Shown: in pieces, positions 56,092 to 64,000 of the stretch | How the letters are laid out: the number at the start of each line of letters is the position of its first letter | Numbering within the stretch: the first letter of the stretch is position 1 | Source of the DNA: Pseudomonadales bacterium | Lineage (GTDB): Bacteria > Pseudomonadota > Gammaproteobacteria > Pseudomonadales > Azotimanducaceae | Reading direction: 5' to 3' | DNA: 64,000 bases | Assembly: GCA_023300545.1 (NCBI GenBank) | Contig: JALZVT010000004.1 | Location: forward strand, 1 to 64,000 | The notes under the pieces: model-generated | Databases searched by the model: none | Seen by the model: the letters and a program-made list of their open reading frames with translations, nothing else | What the model was told of the DNA's origin: nothing | Program-made: the position numbers and the translations under genes

Positions 56092-57450
56092 ATGAACAAG
56101 ACTACGCGTAAGGCACTTGATACCTTTATGGACGGGTTGGTTAAGCGCAATCCAGGAGAGCCGGAATTCCATCAGGCGGTGCAGGAAGTCGCTGAATCAG
56201 TCATGCCGTTCATGGCTGCACACAAAGACTATGCCGATATGTCGATTCTCGAGCGGATGACCGAGCCTGATCGTATTGTTATTTTCCGGGTCTGCTGGGA
56301 AGCCGACGACGGCACTATTCGTACTAATCGTGCTTGGCGTGTTCAGTTCAATAACTCCATTGGCCCCTATAAAGGCGGCCTGCGTTTTCACCCGTCAGTG
56401 AATCAGAGTGTTCTTAAGTTTCTAGGCTTCGAGCAAACGTTTAAGAATGCACTGACTGGTCTGCCTATGGGTGGTGGTAAGGGAGGTAGCAATTTCGATC
56501 CGAAAGGTAAGAGTGATCGTGAAGTGATGCGCTTTTGTCAGTCAATGATGACTGAGCTGTGCCGACATATTGGCGCAGATACCGATGTTCCCGCAGGTGA
56601 TATTGGCGTTGGAGCTCGTGAGATCGGTTATCTGTTTGGTCAGTACAAACGAGTGCGCAACGAATTCACGGGCGTACTGACGGGCAAAGGTCTGACGTTT
56701 GGTGGCAGTCTCGGTCGTACCGAGGCGACGGGCTATGGTGTTGTGTACTTCGTCGAAAACATGTTGCAAAGAATTGGTGAAGACTTTCAGGGTAAGACCG
56801 CGCTGGTGAGTGGCTCGGGTAACGTTGCGATTTATTGCGCAGAGAAACTATTGCAGCTGGGCGGTCGCGCGGTAACGCTGTCAGATTCCACAGGCTTTAT
56901 CCATGATGCGGAAGGTTTTGATCAGGACAAGCTCGATTTTCTTAAAGACCTAAAATTCGAGCGCCGCGGTCGCATACAGGAATACACAAAGGTCTATAAG
57001 AAAGCGAAGTTCCATGCCGGAAAACGCCCTTGGGCTGTTAAGGCCGACATGGCATTCCCTTGCGCCACCCAGAACGAGCTCGATGCTGCTGACGCGAAGA
57101 AACTGATTGCTAACGGCGTTAATGTTATCGCTGAAGGGGCCAACATGCCGTGCACGCTCGAAGCTCAGCATCTGTTTCGTGACAATGGTTCGCTGTACGC
57201 GCCAGCCAAAGCATCGAATGCAGGTGGTGTTGCGGTTTCTGGTTTGGAGCAAAGCCAGAATGCGATGCGTATCAACTGGACGCGTGAGGAAGTGGACGGA
57301 CGTTTGCAGGACATCATGCGCGGCATTCACGACCAGTGCGTTGAACACGGCGCGGCCAAACGCGGTAAGGCCGTCGACTATGTGGGTGGTGCCAACGTTG
57401 GTGGCTTTGTGAAAGTTGCAAGTGCGATGCACGCCTACGGCGTCGTCTAG
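56092..57450 (+). CDS. gdhA: NADP-specific glutamate dehydrogenase
   Basis: Encodes 452 residues of the hexameric ammonium-assimilating type. It interconverts 2-oxoglutarate plus ammonia and glutamate. Conserved parts: GGLRFHPSVNQS, the catalytic-Lys loop LPMGGGKGGSNFDPKGKSD, and SGSGNVAIYCAEKL for the cofactor. ATG 56092 follows AGGGAG. It stands alone, 68 bp after the cytochrome cluster, and could be its own transcript. Confidence 0.96.
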   Translation: MNKTTRKALDTFMDGLVKRNPGEPEFHQAVQEVAESVMPFMAAHKDYADMSILERMTEPDRIVIFRVCWEADDGTIRTNRAWRVQFNNSIGPYKGGLRFHPSVNQSVLKFLGFEQTFKNALTGLPMGGGKGGSNFDPKGKSDREVMRFCQSMMTELCRHIGADTDVPAGDIGVGAREIGYLFGQYKRVRNEFTGVLTGKGLTFGGSLGRTEATGYGVVYFVENMLQRIGEDFQGKTALVSGSGNVAIYCAEKLLQLGGRAVTLSDSTGFIHDAEGFDQDKLDFLKDLKFERRGRIQEYTKVYKKAKFHAGKRPWAVKADMAFPCATQNELDAADAKKLIANGVNVIAEGANMPCTLEAQHLFRDNGSLYAPAKASNAGGVAVSGLEQSQNAMRINWTREEVDGRLQDIMRGIHDQCVEHGAAKRGKAVDYVGGANVGGFVKVASAMHAYGVV

Positions 57451-57471
57451 CTCTAGGTCTAGCTTTAGGTC
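57448..57471 (+). repeat. Tandem 12-bp repeat at the gdhA stop codon
   Basis: TAGCTCTAGGTC and TAGCTTTAGGTC follow each other with one difference, then TAAG. The first TAG is the gdhA stop. It looks like a small slippage duplication; no function is evident. Confidence 0.7.
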
Positions 57472-57544
57472 TAAGAAGGACCACTCGCTGACACTCACGA
57501 GAGCGAATCTCTGCTGCCACTGAGGATGACGGTTAGCGCATGCT

Positions 57545-58861
57545 ATGCGCATGGCTATTCGAAATCTTTATCGACAAGCGAGACCCTTTCGGCTGCTGGG
57601 CTGGAGCCTATTTGCCGTGATGCTGCTGGGAGCGCCTGCCCAAACTTTGAGCAGCGGGCAGCGCCTTGGTGGGCTGCTATTGGCGCTAATGGGAGTGCTA
57701 GCGCTCGACCTCTTGCGGCTGGTGAATCGTTCAGATGCACCACCGTATGCCCTGCCTAGTGATTCGTTGGTGCAGCGATTGCAGCGGGTCGAGTTACTGC
57801 TGGTTCCTGGTGTGTTACTTATTCTGCGATTACCCCTGCCGCTTGTTTTTGCTGTGCTGGGCGCGTTGGTGAACGCCAATGTTGCGTTGGGTGGCGGACG
57901 GGCGTTGCCTGCTGTGCTGCTGTCGATTGTGTTCAGTGTCCTAATTGTCGCGTTAGCGACGCTCCTTGATGGCGCAGGCGTTGCTGGGCTGCTTGAGAGC
58001 ATTCGGCAGTTGCCCGGTGCGGTTGGTGCAGCGCACTGGTTGCCTGGTGCTTTTATGCTCTTGGTGTTCACGGTGACACTGTGCAACGTTGGGTTCTGCC
58101 TCACCCAGAAGCTCGATGATCACCGCAGACTCTGGCAAGACCGCTTGGCTGCGCTGCAACCCTTTGTACCCCACGGTCTTGCGCAGCGCTTGCCAGCCGG
58201 GCAGCGGCGATGCTGGGTATCTGTGGTTATCATTGATCTGGTGGAGTTCACTGCCCGCAGTTCGCCGCTGCCGCCTGAGTTGGTCACTATGGTGCTTGAT
58301 GATCTGCTGGACGCGGTAGTGGTGCGAGCCGGTCGGCGTGGGGGCACCCTCGACAAATTTATGGGTGACGGGGCGCTGTTGTTTTTCTTGCCGGAGCCCA
58401 GCCGTGCTGCCGGGGCCCGCAGTGCACTGTGCTTTGCCCGCGAGCTGCTCACCGACCTGCCTGGTTTGAATAGTCGTTGGTCTGGCTTTGGGTTGTCTGA
58501 ACAACTGCAGTTGCGAGTGGGCATTGCCTCGGGCTATTGCTCAGTGGGCGAATGTGGCACCAGCGACATTCGGGCCTACACAATCATCGGGGCCTGCGTG
58601 GGGCTCGCCGAGCGGCTGCAGGCTGCGAGTTCGGCCGACTCGATGGCATTGTGCCCCCTAAGTGCTCGTCTGTTGTTCGAGGCCGCAGCCGAGGCGGCAG
58701 ACCCCGCAGGGCGTAGTCCTGCACCACTACCTGACTGTTTCCAAATTGAGGTGGAAGAGGCAGAAATTGTTGAGTTTTCTGCCACTTTTGAAGCGCTGAA
58801 AGGCTTCGCCCGGATGCGGGTATTTCGTCCGTCTGCTAAGGTGCGCACGCCGTTAGTCTGA
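57545..58861 (+). CDS. Membrane class III nucleotide cyclase-like protein with altered active site
   Basis: Encodes 438 residues. Five or six membrane helices (about 15-185) precede a class III cyclase domain (about 220-400). Both metal aspartates are present (D231 in VVIIDLVEFT, D275 in FMGDGALLF), as is the base-contacting Lys271 in LDKFMGDG. The later motif, normally IGDxVNxAARL, reads IGACVGLAERL: the base-selecting Asp is Ala350 and the transition-state Asn is Gly353, while Arg357 remains. Activity may be weak, altered or lost. The two cyclic-nucleotide-binding domains in protein A are the only obvious receivers nearby, but they are 16 kb away. Confidence 0.85.
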   Translation: MRMAIRNLYRQARPFRLLGWSLFAVMLLGAPAQTLSSGQRLGGLLLALMGVLALDLLRLVNRSDAPPYALPSDSLVQRLQRVELLLVPGVLLILRLPLPLVFAVLGALVNANVALGGGRALPAVLLSIVFSVLIVALATLLDGAGVAGLLESIRQLPGAVGAAHWLPGAFMLLVFTVTLCNVGFCLTQKLDDHRRLWQDRLAALQPFVPHGLAQRLPAGQRRCWVSVVIIDLVEFTARSSPLPPELVTMVLDDLLDAVVVRAGRRGGTLDKFMGDGALLFFLPEPSRAAGARSALCFARELLTDLPGLNSRWSGFGLSEQLQLRVGIASGYCSVGECGTSDIRAYTIIGACVGLAERLQAASSADSMALCPLSARLLFEAAAEAADPAGRSPAPLPDCFQIEVEEAEIVEFSATFEALKGFARMRVFRPSAKVRTPLV

Positions 58862-58873
58862 GCAGAGTTTGCT

Positions 58874-59899
58874 ATGTCAGAGAAGATTTTTGTCGAGGCC
58901 TGTCACGGGCGCGACGTGTCACATACGCCAATCTGGTTGAATCGCCAGGCGGGTCGCTATATGCCTGAGTACCACGCTCTAAAAGGCAAAACCAAGAGCC
59001 TCGACTTTTTTACGAATCCCGAAATGTCAGCCCAGGCAACTTTGGATGCCCAGCGCATTCTGGGGGTTGATGCGGCGATTATGTTTGCCGACTTGCTGCC
59101 TATCCTTGTGCCGATGGGGTTGAACCTCGACTACAAAGAAGGTGTTGGGCCGGTGTTTGAGAATCCGGTGCGAACGCCGGCTGATATTGAGTCGCTGCGC
59201 ATGCTTGATGCCCGGGAAGGAACTCCGTACATCGCCCAGACGGTCACCAATATTCTGCACGACCTGCCCAAAGATATTGCCCTTATCGGCTTTGCCGGTG
59301 CGCCCTTCACACTGGCCTCCTATGCGGTGGAAGGCAAAGGCTCGCGTAACTACGTGCATGTGAAAAAGCTGATGTATCAGGCCCCTGACGCTTGGCATGC
59401 GTTGATGTCAAAGCTCACAGATAGTCTGGCGAGCTACCTGCAATTGCAGATCGATGCAGGCGTAGACGCCATTCAAATTTTTGATACTTGGGTTGGCAGC
59501 CTGTCTGTTGCTGACTTTCGGCGTTTTGCGTTGCCACACACCAAAGCACTGATCGACAAGCTGCGCGGTCAGGTACCCATAATCTATTTTGGAACGGGTA
59601 ACGGGCATTTGCTCGAAGCGTTAAACGAAGCCGCTCCCGACGTTGTGGCGCTCGACTGGCGCACGCCAATAACCAGTACCTGGAATGGGCTGGGTTGTAC
59701 CGCGGTGCAGGGCAATATGGATCCGATTGTGCTTTGTGCGGACAGAGCGACGGTGTCAGCCCAGGCCGGCGCTATTCTTGATGAGGTGGGCAACCGCCCC
59801 GGACACATATTTAACCTTGGTCACGGCATTATTCCGGAGACGCCGGTCGACAACGTGAAGCACCTCGTTGAATTTGTGCAGACCCAAAGCGCTCGCTAG
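58874..59899 (+). CDS. hemE: Uroporphyrinogen decarboxylase
   Basis: Encodes 341 residues. It converts uroporphyrinogen III to coproporphyrinogen III in heme synthesis. Family features: PIWLNRQAGRYMPEY near the start (substrate Arg residues), FADLLPILVPMG, GFAGAPFTLASY, and FNLGHGIIPETP at the C-terminus. It lies 12 bp after the cyclase-like gene on the same strand. Its nearness to a cluster needing 25 c-type hemes is notable but may be accidental. Confidence 0.96.
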   Translation: MSEKIFVEACHGRDVSHTPIWLNRQAGRYMPEYHALKGKTKSLDFFTNPEMSAQATLDAQRILGVDAAIMFADLLPILVPMGLNLDYKEGVGPVFENPVRTPADIESLRMLDAREGTPYIAQTVTNILHDLPKDIALIGFAGAPFTLASYAVEGKGSRNYVHVKKLMYQAPDAWHALMSKLTDSLASYLQLQIDAGVDAIQIFDTWVGSLSVADFRRFALPHTKALIDKLRGQVPIIYFGTGNGHLLEALNEAAPDVVALDWRTPITSTWNGLGCTAVQGNMDPIVLCADRATVSAQAGAILDEVGNRPGHIFNLGHGIIPETPVDNVKHLVEFVQTQSAR

Positions 59900-59915
59900 C
59901 CACACTTAAGCCCCT

Positions 59916-60320
59916 GTGACTGCACAACGCCATTCTAGTCCAGAGCCCGCGGGTGCAGACGCTGTGCTGCGACGGGTCGCGTTCTGGTTGCCGTTAGTGA
60001 TCTGCACTTGGGCGGCACTCGGGTCAGGGCTGCCCAGTTCGGCACCTAAGGTGAGTGACGTTACCCTGCATCTGTTTGCCTTTGTTTATCTGAGCGCCGC
60101 TCTGCGAATTGCCCACCCTGGGCTGTTCGTTGTGGTTGTGGCATTGATAATGGCGGCCTACGGCGGCTTCATTGAAGTAGCCCAGAGCTTTCTACCGCCG
60201 CGTCAGGCGGAATGGGGCGATCTTGGTGTTGATCTGCTGGGCATTGCTATTGGACTCATTGCACACTATTTTTTTGGCGAAAAAGTTTGGCGCCTGTTCT
60301 TGCGGCTCGTTAGGCTCTAG
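59916..60320 (+). CDS. VanZ-family membrane protein
   Basis: Encodes 134 residues from GTG, 16 bp after hemE. Four hydrophobic segments with KVSDVTLHLFAFVYLSAAL, the GGFIEVAQSFLPPRQAEWGD stretch and DLLGIAIGLIAHYFF are typical of small VanZ-like proteins. Such proteins are linked to glycopeptide tolerance in one case but are mostly uncharacterised. Nothing here suggests antibiotic genes. Confidence 0.82.
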   Translation: MTAQRHSSPEPAGADAVLRRVAFWLPLVICTWAALGSGLPSSAPKVSDVTLHLFAFVYLSAALRIAHPGLFVVVVALIMAAYGGFIEVAQSFLPPRQAEWGDLGVDLLGIAIGLIAHYFFGEKVWRLFLRLVRL

Positions 60321-60346
60321 GCACAACTACAGTTGGGGAAAAGTGC

Positions 60347-60703
60347 ATGGCACTCGTACGTTGTCTGACAGAAATGGGGATGGGAGTGGACGTGCACGGT
60401 CGTGATTACACGCGTGCCGCGTGTCGCGCAGTATCAGACGCTATTCGTCACAGCAGTATCGGTTTCTTTCGTCTACTCGATCGGTCAGTGGATGAGATGC
60501 ATGTGGAGGTAAACATTGGAATTCCTAACCCTGCGGCCGTCGATACGGCGATTGTGGCGGCAGAGTTGCCACACGGTCAGGTGACGGTGACCGTGGTGGC
60601 GGGAGGACTGGAAGTGCCTGACGATCAGGGTAGCGACGCGATGGTGATAGCAAACGCTGCCGTTCTAGTCAGCTTTGACGACGGCAAGGGAGCAGCCGTA
60701 TGA
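60347..60703 (+). CDS. Lin0512-family protein
   Basis: Encodes 118 residues: MALVRCLTEMGMGVDVHGRD at the start, followed by YTRAACRAVSDAIRHSS, matches the conserved small Lin0512 family. These proteins have a compact alpha/beta fold of unknown role. The stop overlaps the next start (ATGA), so it is coupled to the zinc-ribbon gene. Confidence 0.82.
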   Translation: MALVRCLTEMGMGVDVHGRDYTRAACRAVSDAIRHSSIGFFRLLDRSVDEMHVEVNIGIPNPAAVDTAIVAAELPHGQVTVTVVAGGLEVPDDQGSDAMVIANAAVLVSFDDGKGAAV

Positions 60704-61236
60704 ACTGCCCGGCTTGCACAGACCATGCACTTCAACCGACTAAGTTACACGATGGCTTGCCGGCCTATACCTGTATGAGCTGTCATGGCGTACTGATTGA
60801 TCTGCTGACCTACAGGCACTGGGCTGAAACTCGTGCTGATGACGCCGATGTTGTCCACGGCGAAGGCGAGACGGCCAGTCTGATCGAAGGCAGTGCCCAG
60901 GCCCTGTTATGCACCAAGTGTTCACACATCATGACTAAATACAGCATAAGCGGTAGCACGGCGAACAAGGTGGACCTATGTACAACCTGTCACGACGCCT
61001 GGCTTGATGCCGGCGAGTGGCAACTGCTAGGTGCCTTGCATCTGCAAGGTAAGCTGGCTGACATTGTTACCGAGCCTTGGCAGAAAGCGGTGCGTACGCA
61101 GACGGTCGAGACGATGCGTGACGAACGTTTGCGCTCGCTGTTTGGCGATGATCTGTCGCGTTTGAAAGATCTGCGCGACTGGCTCGCCGAGCACCCGGCG
61201 CGCGAGCAAGCGCTGCGCTTTTTGCGTAGCGAATAG
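60700..61236 (+). CDS. Zinc-ribbon (TFIIB-type) protein
   Basis: Encodes 178 residues. Two ribbon halves: CPAC...CMSCHGVLID near the N-terminus and CTKC...CTTCHDAWLDAGE in the middle (about residues 71-108), the zf-TFIIB pattern CxxC-x(n)-CxxC-x-G/D-x-W-L-D. The CxxCH strings are ribbon ligands, not hemes, since there is no export signal. The C-terminal half is helical and charged. A nucleic-acid or protein partner is possible; no function is known. Confidence 0.82.
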   Translation: MNCPACTDHALQPTKLHDGLPAYTCMSCHGVLIDLLTYRHWAETRADDADVVHGEGETASLIEGSAQALLCTKCSHIMTKYSISGSTANKVDLCTTCHDAWLDAGEWQLLGALHLQGKLADIVTEPWQKAVRTQTVETMRDERLRSLFGDDLSRLKDLRDWLAEHPAREQALRFLRSE

Positions 61237-61239
61237 CAT

Positions 61240-62097
61240 ATGAACGTACTCCATCCTGCACTCACATCCGGTCGTACCGCAGTCATCACTGGTGGTGCGA
61301 ATGGTATTGGGCTTGCCGTTGCACGACAGCTCCTCGGGTTGGGAATGCGTGTGTGCATTGCGGATCGAGACGAGGCGCAATTACAGGTCGCGCTAGAACA
61401 ATTAACCGGTGACGTATCGGGATACGCTGTCGACGTCAGTGATTTTTCTGCCGTCGAGCGATTTCGCGACCTGGTTTTTGAGCGCCACGGTAACATTGGC
61501 TTTCTGATGAATAATGCAGGGATCGGCGGTGGGGGTGGCGCATTCAAGCGCTATGAAGGATGGCAGCGCGTGTTGGGCGTCAACCTGTGGGGTGTTATTC
61601 ATGGCTTGCAGGCATTTGTGCAACCGATCATCGATCAAGGTACACCGTGCGCGATTGTGAACACAGGGTCAAAGCAGGGCATCACCAATCCACCAGGGGA
61701 CGCGGCGTACAACCTGAGTAAAGCGGGCGTACGCTCGGTCACCGAAAGCCTAGCGCACGAGTTACGCGAGATTGATGGCTGTCAGGTGACTGCGCATCTG
61801 CTGGTCCCCGGATTTACTTATACTGGATTGATCAAGAAACACGTGCCGGAGAAGCCGGCTGCAGCCTGGTTGCCTGAGCAGGTTGCTGAGGAATTACTCC
61901 TACGCATTGGCGCGGGGGATTTTTACGTGCTCTGCCCAGATAACGATGTGAGCGTTGCCATGGACCACGCCCGCCTGCAGTGGAACTCAAGCGACCTGAT
62001 AGAAAATCGCCCCGCGCTGTCACGCTGGCACAAAGACTATGCAGAAGAGTTTGCGACCTTTATGGATGGGGTCGAGAAAAGCAGGGGTCAGATTTAA
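61240..62097 (+). CDS. Short-chain dehydrogenase/reductase with palindrome-encoded C-terminus
   Basis: Encodes 285 residues, three bases after the zinc-ribbon gene. SDR motifs are present: TGGANGIGLA, NNAGIG, NTGSKQG (the catalytic Ser), YNLSKAG (Tyr-x3-Lys) and VPGFTYTG. Like several SDRs of this subgroup it has a long C-terminus after residue 220. The last codons and the TAA stop lie within a GGGTCAGA-type palindrome (62085-62106), which probably replaced the original 3' end. Substrate unknown. Confidence 0.9.
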   Translation: MNVLHPALTSGRTAVITGGANGIGLAVARQLLGLGMRVCIADRDEAQLQVALEQLTGDVSGYAVDVSDFSAVERFRDLVFERHGNIGFLMNNAGIGGGGGAFKRYEGWQRVLGVNLWGVIHGLQAFVQPIIDQGTPCAIVNTGSKQGITNPPGDAAYNLSKAGVRSVTESLAHELREIDGCQVTAHLLVPGFTYTGLIKKHVPEKPAAAWLPEQVAEELLLRIGAGDFYVLCPDNDVSVAMDHARLQWNSSDLIENRPALSRWHKDYAEEFATFMDGVEKSRGQI

Positions 62098-62106
62098 ATC
62101 TGACCC
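62085..62106. repeat. GGGTCAGA-type palindrome, copy 2
   Basis: A perfect 11-bp inverted repeat, GGGTCAGATTT followed directly by AAATCTGACCC. It shares the GGGTCAGA/TCTGACCC core with the element at 2691-2714. It also lies between convergent genes (an SDR gene and ilvD). The SDR stop TAA (62095-62097) is inside the palindrome. Confidence 0.82.
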
Positions 62107-62125
62107 TGTTTGCCCATTCAACCGC

Positions 62126-63805
62126 CTAGCCGTCCGTTACCGCGCCAGTGCTTGCTGAACTGACTAGCTTGGCGTATTTCGCCAAAGCGCCACGATCAGT
62201 ATAGGGCTCGGGAGCGGTCCACTTGGCCTTGCGCTGAGCAAGCTGCTCAGCAGAGACGTCAACGTTGATCTCACGTTTCTCAGCGTCGACGGTAATCTTG
62301 TCGCCGTCTTCAAGCAGTGCAATGGGGCCGCCGTCGAACGCTTCTGGCGTCACGTGACCGATCACAAAGCCGTGGGAACCACCGCTAAAGCGGCCGTCGG
62401 TTATCAGGGCAACGTCCTGGGACAAACCCTGGCCGTTAATGGCACTGGTGGGCGACAGCATCTCGCGCATACCAGGACCGCCTTTGGGTCCTTCGTAGCG
62501 CACCACAACAATGTCGCCCTTGCCAATCTTGCGATCCATGATGGCCTGCATTGCCGCTTCTTCGCCGTGATACACCCGTGCGGTGCCGGTAAAGAGCAAA
62601 CCTTCGTGCCCCGTGATCTTAGCAACAGCACCACCGGGGGCGAGATTGCCATACAGAATGACCAGATGGCTGTCGGGCTTCACCGGGTTATCGAAGGGGC
62701 GAATAACTTTTTGGTCAGCCGGATAGTGCCGCACGCTCGCGAGGTTTTCAGCGAGTGTCTTGCCTGTGACTGTCATGCAGTTGCCGTGCAGCAGACCTTT
62801 TTCAAGCAGCATCTTCATCAACGGTTGAATGCCGCCTACTTCAATAAGTTCTGACATCGAGTATTCGCCGGCGGGGCGCATGTCAGCGAGTACCGGGACG
62901 TTTTTGCCAATCCGCGTGAAGTCATCGATAGAAAGGTCGACGTGCGCCGCGTGAGCAATAGCCAGCAAGTGCAGCACCGCATTGGTTGAACCCTCAAGTG
63001 CAATCACTACGGTGATGGCGTTTTCAAAGGCCTCGCGGGTGAGAATGTCGAGCGGCTTGATGTCTTTCTCGATGAGATTGACCACGGCCTCACCGGCGTT
63101 ATAACTGTCGTTGCGCTTCTGTTGGGAAATCGCTTCCTGGGCCGAGCTACCGGGCAGTGATAAACCCAGCGCTTCAATGGCTGACGCCATGCTGTTGGCG
63201 GTGTACATACCACCGCAAGAGCCGGGTCCGGGAATGGCGGTCTGTTCGACTACCTTTAGCTCATTGTCGCTTATACTGCCCGCGGCACGGCCGCCAACGG
63301 CTTCGAACACTGAAACAATGTCACGCCGCTCTGCACCCATCTGAATGGTGCCACCGTAAACAAACACGCTGGGTCGATTCATGCGGGCCATCGCCATGGC
63401 GCAAGCGGGCATGTTTTTGTCACAACCACCGAGTGCGACAAAGCCATCAAAACCCTGGGCGCCAACCACGGCCTCGATCGAGTCAGCAATAATCTCGCGA
63501 CTCACCAGCGAGTACCGCATGCCGGGAGTGCCCATGGAGATGCCGTCGGAAACCGTGATGGTGTTAAATAGCACGCTCTTGCCGCCCGACTCGTCCACAC
63601 CCATGCAGGCCGCGTCAGCGAGGGTGTTGATGTGCATATTGCAGGGAGTAACCATGCTCCAGGTAGACGCTATGCCCACCTGAACTTTTTGGAAATCTTC
63701 GGTTTCGAAACCCACGGCGTGCAGCATGGCCCGGCTAGGGGCTTGCTCGATACCATCAACAACCTTCGATGAATATTTACGCTTGTTGGGAAGTTTGTCG
63801 GTCAT
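62126..63805 (-). CDS. ilvD: Dihydroxy-acid dehydratase, short type
   Basis: Encodes 559 residues, about 55 fewer than E. coli IlvD. It dehydrates dihydroxy acids in isoleucine and valine synthesis. Fe-S cysteines appear in [22 protein letters not shown] and [13 protein letters not shown]. The shorter length and GGCDKNMP style resemble plant, cyanobacterial and actinobacterial enzymes, which carry an oxygen-tolerant [2Fe-2S] cluster; this is inferred by length and motif. A possible -10 box (TATTAT on the minus strand, 63857-63852) lies upstream. Confidence 0.93.
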   Translation of the reverse strand: MTDKLPNKRKYSSKVVDGIEQAPSRAMLHAVGFETEDFQKVQVGIASTWSMVTPCNMHINTLADAACMGVDESGGKSVLFNTITVSDGISMGTPGMRYSLVSREIIADSIEAVVGAQGFDGFVALGGCDKNMPACAMAMARMNRPSVFVYGGTIQMGAERRDIVSVFEAVGGRAAGSISDNELKVVEQTAIPGPGSCGGMYTANSMASAIEALGLSLPGSSAQEAISQQKRNDSYNAGEAVVNLIEKDIKPLDILTREAFENAITVVIALEGSTNAVLHLLAIAHAAHVDLSIDDFTRIGKNVPVLADMRPAGEYSMSELIEVGGIQPLMKMLLEKGLLHGNCMTVTGKTLAENLASVRHYPADQKVIRPFDNPVKPDSHLVILYGNLAPGGAVAKITGHEGLLFTGTARVYHGEEAAMQAIMDRKIGKGDIVVVRYEGPKGGPGMREMLSPTSAINGQGLSQDVALITDGRFSGGSHGFVIGHVTPEAFDGGPIALLEDGDKITVDAEKREINVDVSAEQLAQRKAKWTAPEPYTDRGALAKYAKLVSSASTGAVTDG

Positions 63806-63865
63806 GTCGGGTCCGTTTTTTTAGGTGGATTGAGTACCGTCGCGGTCGCGCATAATACGCCAAAG

Positions 63866-64000
63866 TCATGCAAGTGCTTTGAGCCATGCGAGAGAGCCTC
63901 GGTCTTTGTCGTAGTTGGCCTGTCGTTCTGCCGGTAAGTCGGTAACTGGACAGGCTGTAAAGCCGTGTTCCATAAACCAGTCTTGAGCAGTGGTCGTCAG
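63866..64000 (-). CDS. argA: C-terminus of a GNAT-like protein, probably N-acetylglutamate synthase
   Basis: An open minus-strand frame enters from the window edge and stops with TGA at 63868-63866, giving 44 residues. It reads TTTAQDWFMEHGF, then a VTDLPAERQANYD stretch and KDRGSLAWLKAL. The pattern 'WF-x2-GF ... LP-x2-R-x3-Y' is that of the C-terminal end of ArgA. The assignment is tentative because only the tail is visible. Confidence 0.55.
   Translation of the reverse strand: MTTTAQDWFMEHGFTACPVTDLPAERQANYDKDRGSLAWLKALA

Noticed and set aside
60700-61236. CxxCH strings in the zinc-ribbon protein as possible heme sites
   Set aside because: No signal peptide, and the cysteines fit two zf-TFIIB ribbon halves followed by the usual WLDAGE.

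Overview
The window looks like chromosome of a gammaproteobacterium, probably a marine or sediment lineage of moderate G+C. The support is gene order: zapA - 6S RNA - 5-formyl-THF cyclo-ligase, ygfB - pepP - ubi hydroxylase - gcv, lgt - thyA - folA, rppH - ptsP, and serA next to a D-2-hydroxyglutarate dehydrogenase with rpiA/ilvA nearby. The serA...rpiA-ilvA...rppH-ptsP...lgt-thyA...folA...ilvD succession resembles, from memory, one chromosomal arm of Pseudomonas. I cannot name a genus. I saw no tRNA, rRNA, CRISPR array, complete insertion sequence or prophage.

Layout. 1-2.7 kb: sugar-phosphate genes (end of transketolase, pgk, class II fba). 2.7-7.7 kb: serine/2-hydroxyglutarate, pentose phosphate and isoleucine genes, closed by a perfect bidirectional terminator. 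7.7-10 kb: a small metal/stress locus with a secreted Cys-rich repeat peptide of the HvfA type (eight EGKCG motifs), a DoxX-type membrane protein, and a divergent ECF sigma/anti-sigma pair; the peptide-modifying enzyme expected in such loci is absent. 10-12.4 kb: def, fau, an unusually long 6S RNA, zapA and a ZapB-like small protein. 12.6-20.7 kb: ygfB, pepP, a ubiquinone hydroxylase and the four-gene glycine cleavage set. 20.8-38 kb: mostly housekeeping (rlmI, rppH, ptsP, csrA, peptidase, lgt, thyA, folA, fabV).

39.2-56.0 kb is the most unusual part: nine tightly packed, mostly overlapping co-directional genes. They encode (A) a soluble FAD/NAD(P) domain fused to two cyclic-nucleotide-binding domains and four [4Fe-4S] motifs; (B) a five-helix membrane protein with a bis-histidine pattern for two b hemes; (C) a cytoplasmic FHA-like domain joined through one membrane helix to a periplasmic decaheme cytochrome; (D) a lipoprotein with two HbpS/GlcG-like domains; (E) a predicted outer-membrane barrel; (F) a 1291-residue exported decaheme cytochrome fused to an LVIVD-type propeller; (G) a five-heme c554-like cytochrome; (H) a membrane-anchored PP2C phosphatase; and (I) a tail-anchored protein with two FHA domains. 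A further FHA protein is transcribed divergently just upstream. Read together, this looks like an electron conduit from NAD(P)H/quinone across the periplasm to the outer membrane, or the reverse, under phospho-threonine and perhaps cyclic-nucleotide control. Direction and substrate cannot be read from the sequence.

56-64 kb: gdhA, a class III nucleotide cyclase lacking key residues, hemE, three small conserved genes, a short-chain dehydrogenase, a short-type ilvD and the end of a probable argA. Two copies of a GGGTCAGA-type palindrome lie at convergent gene ends 59 kb apart; one supplies the last codons of a gene.
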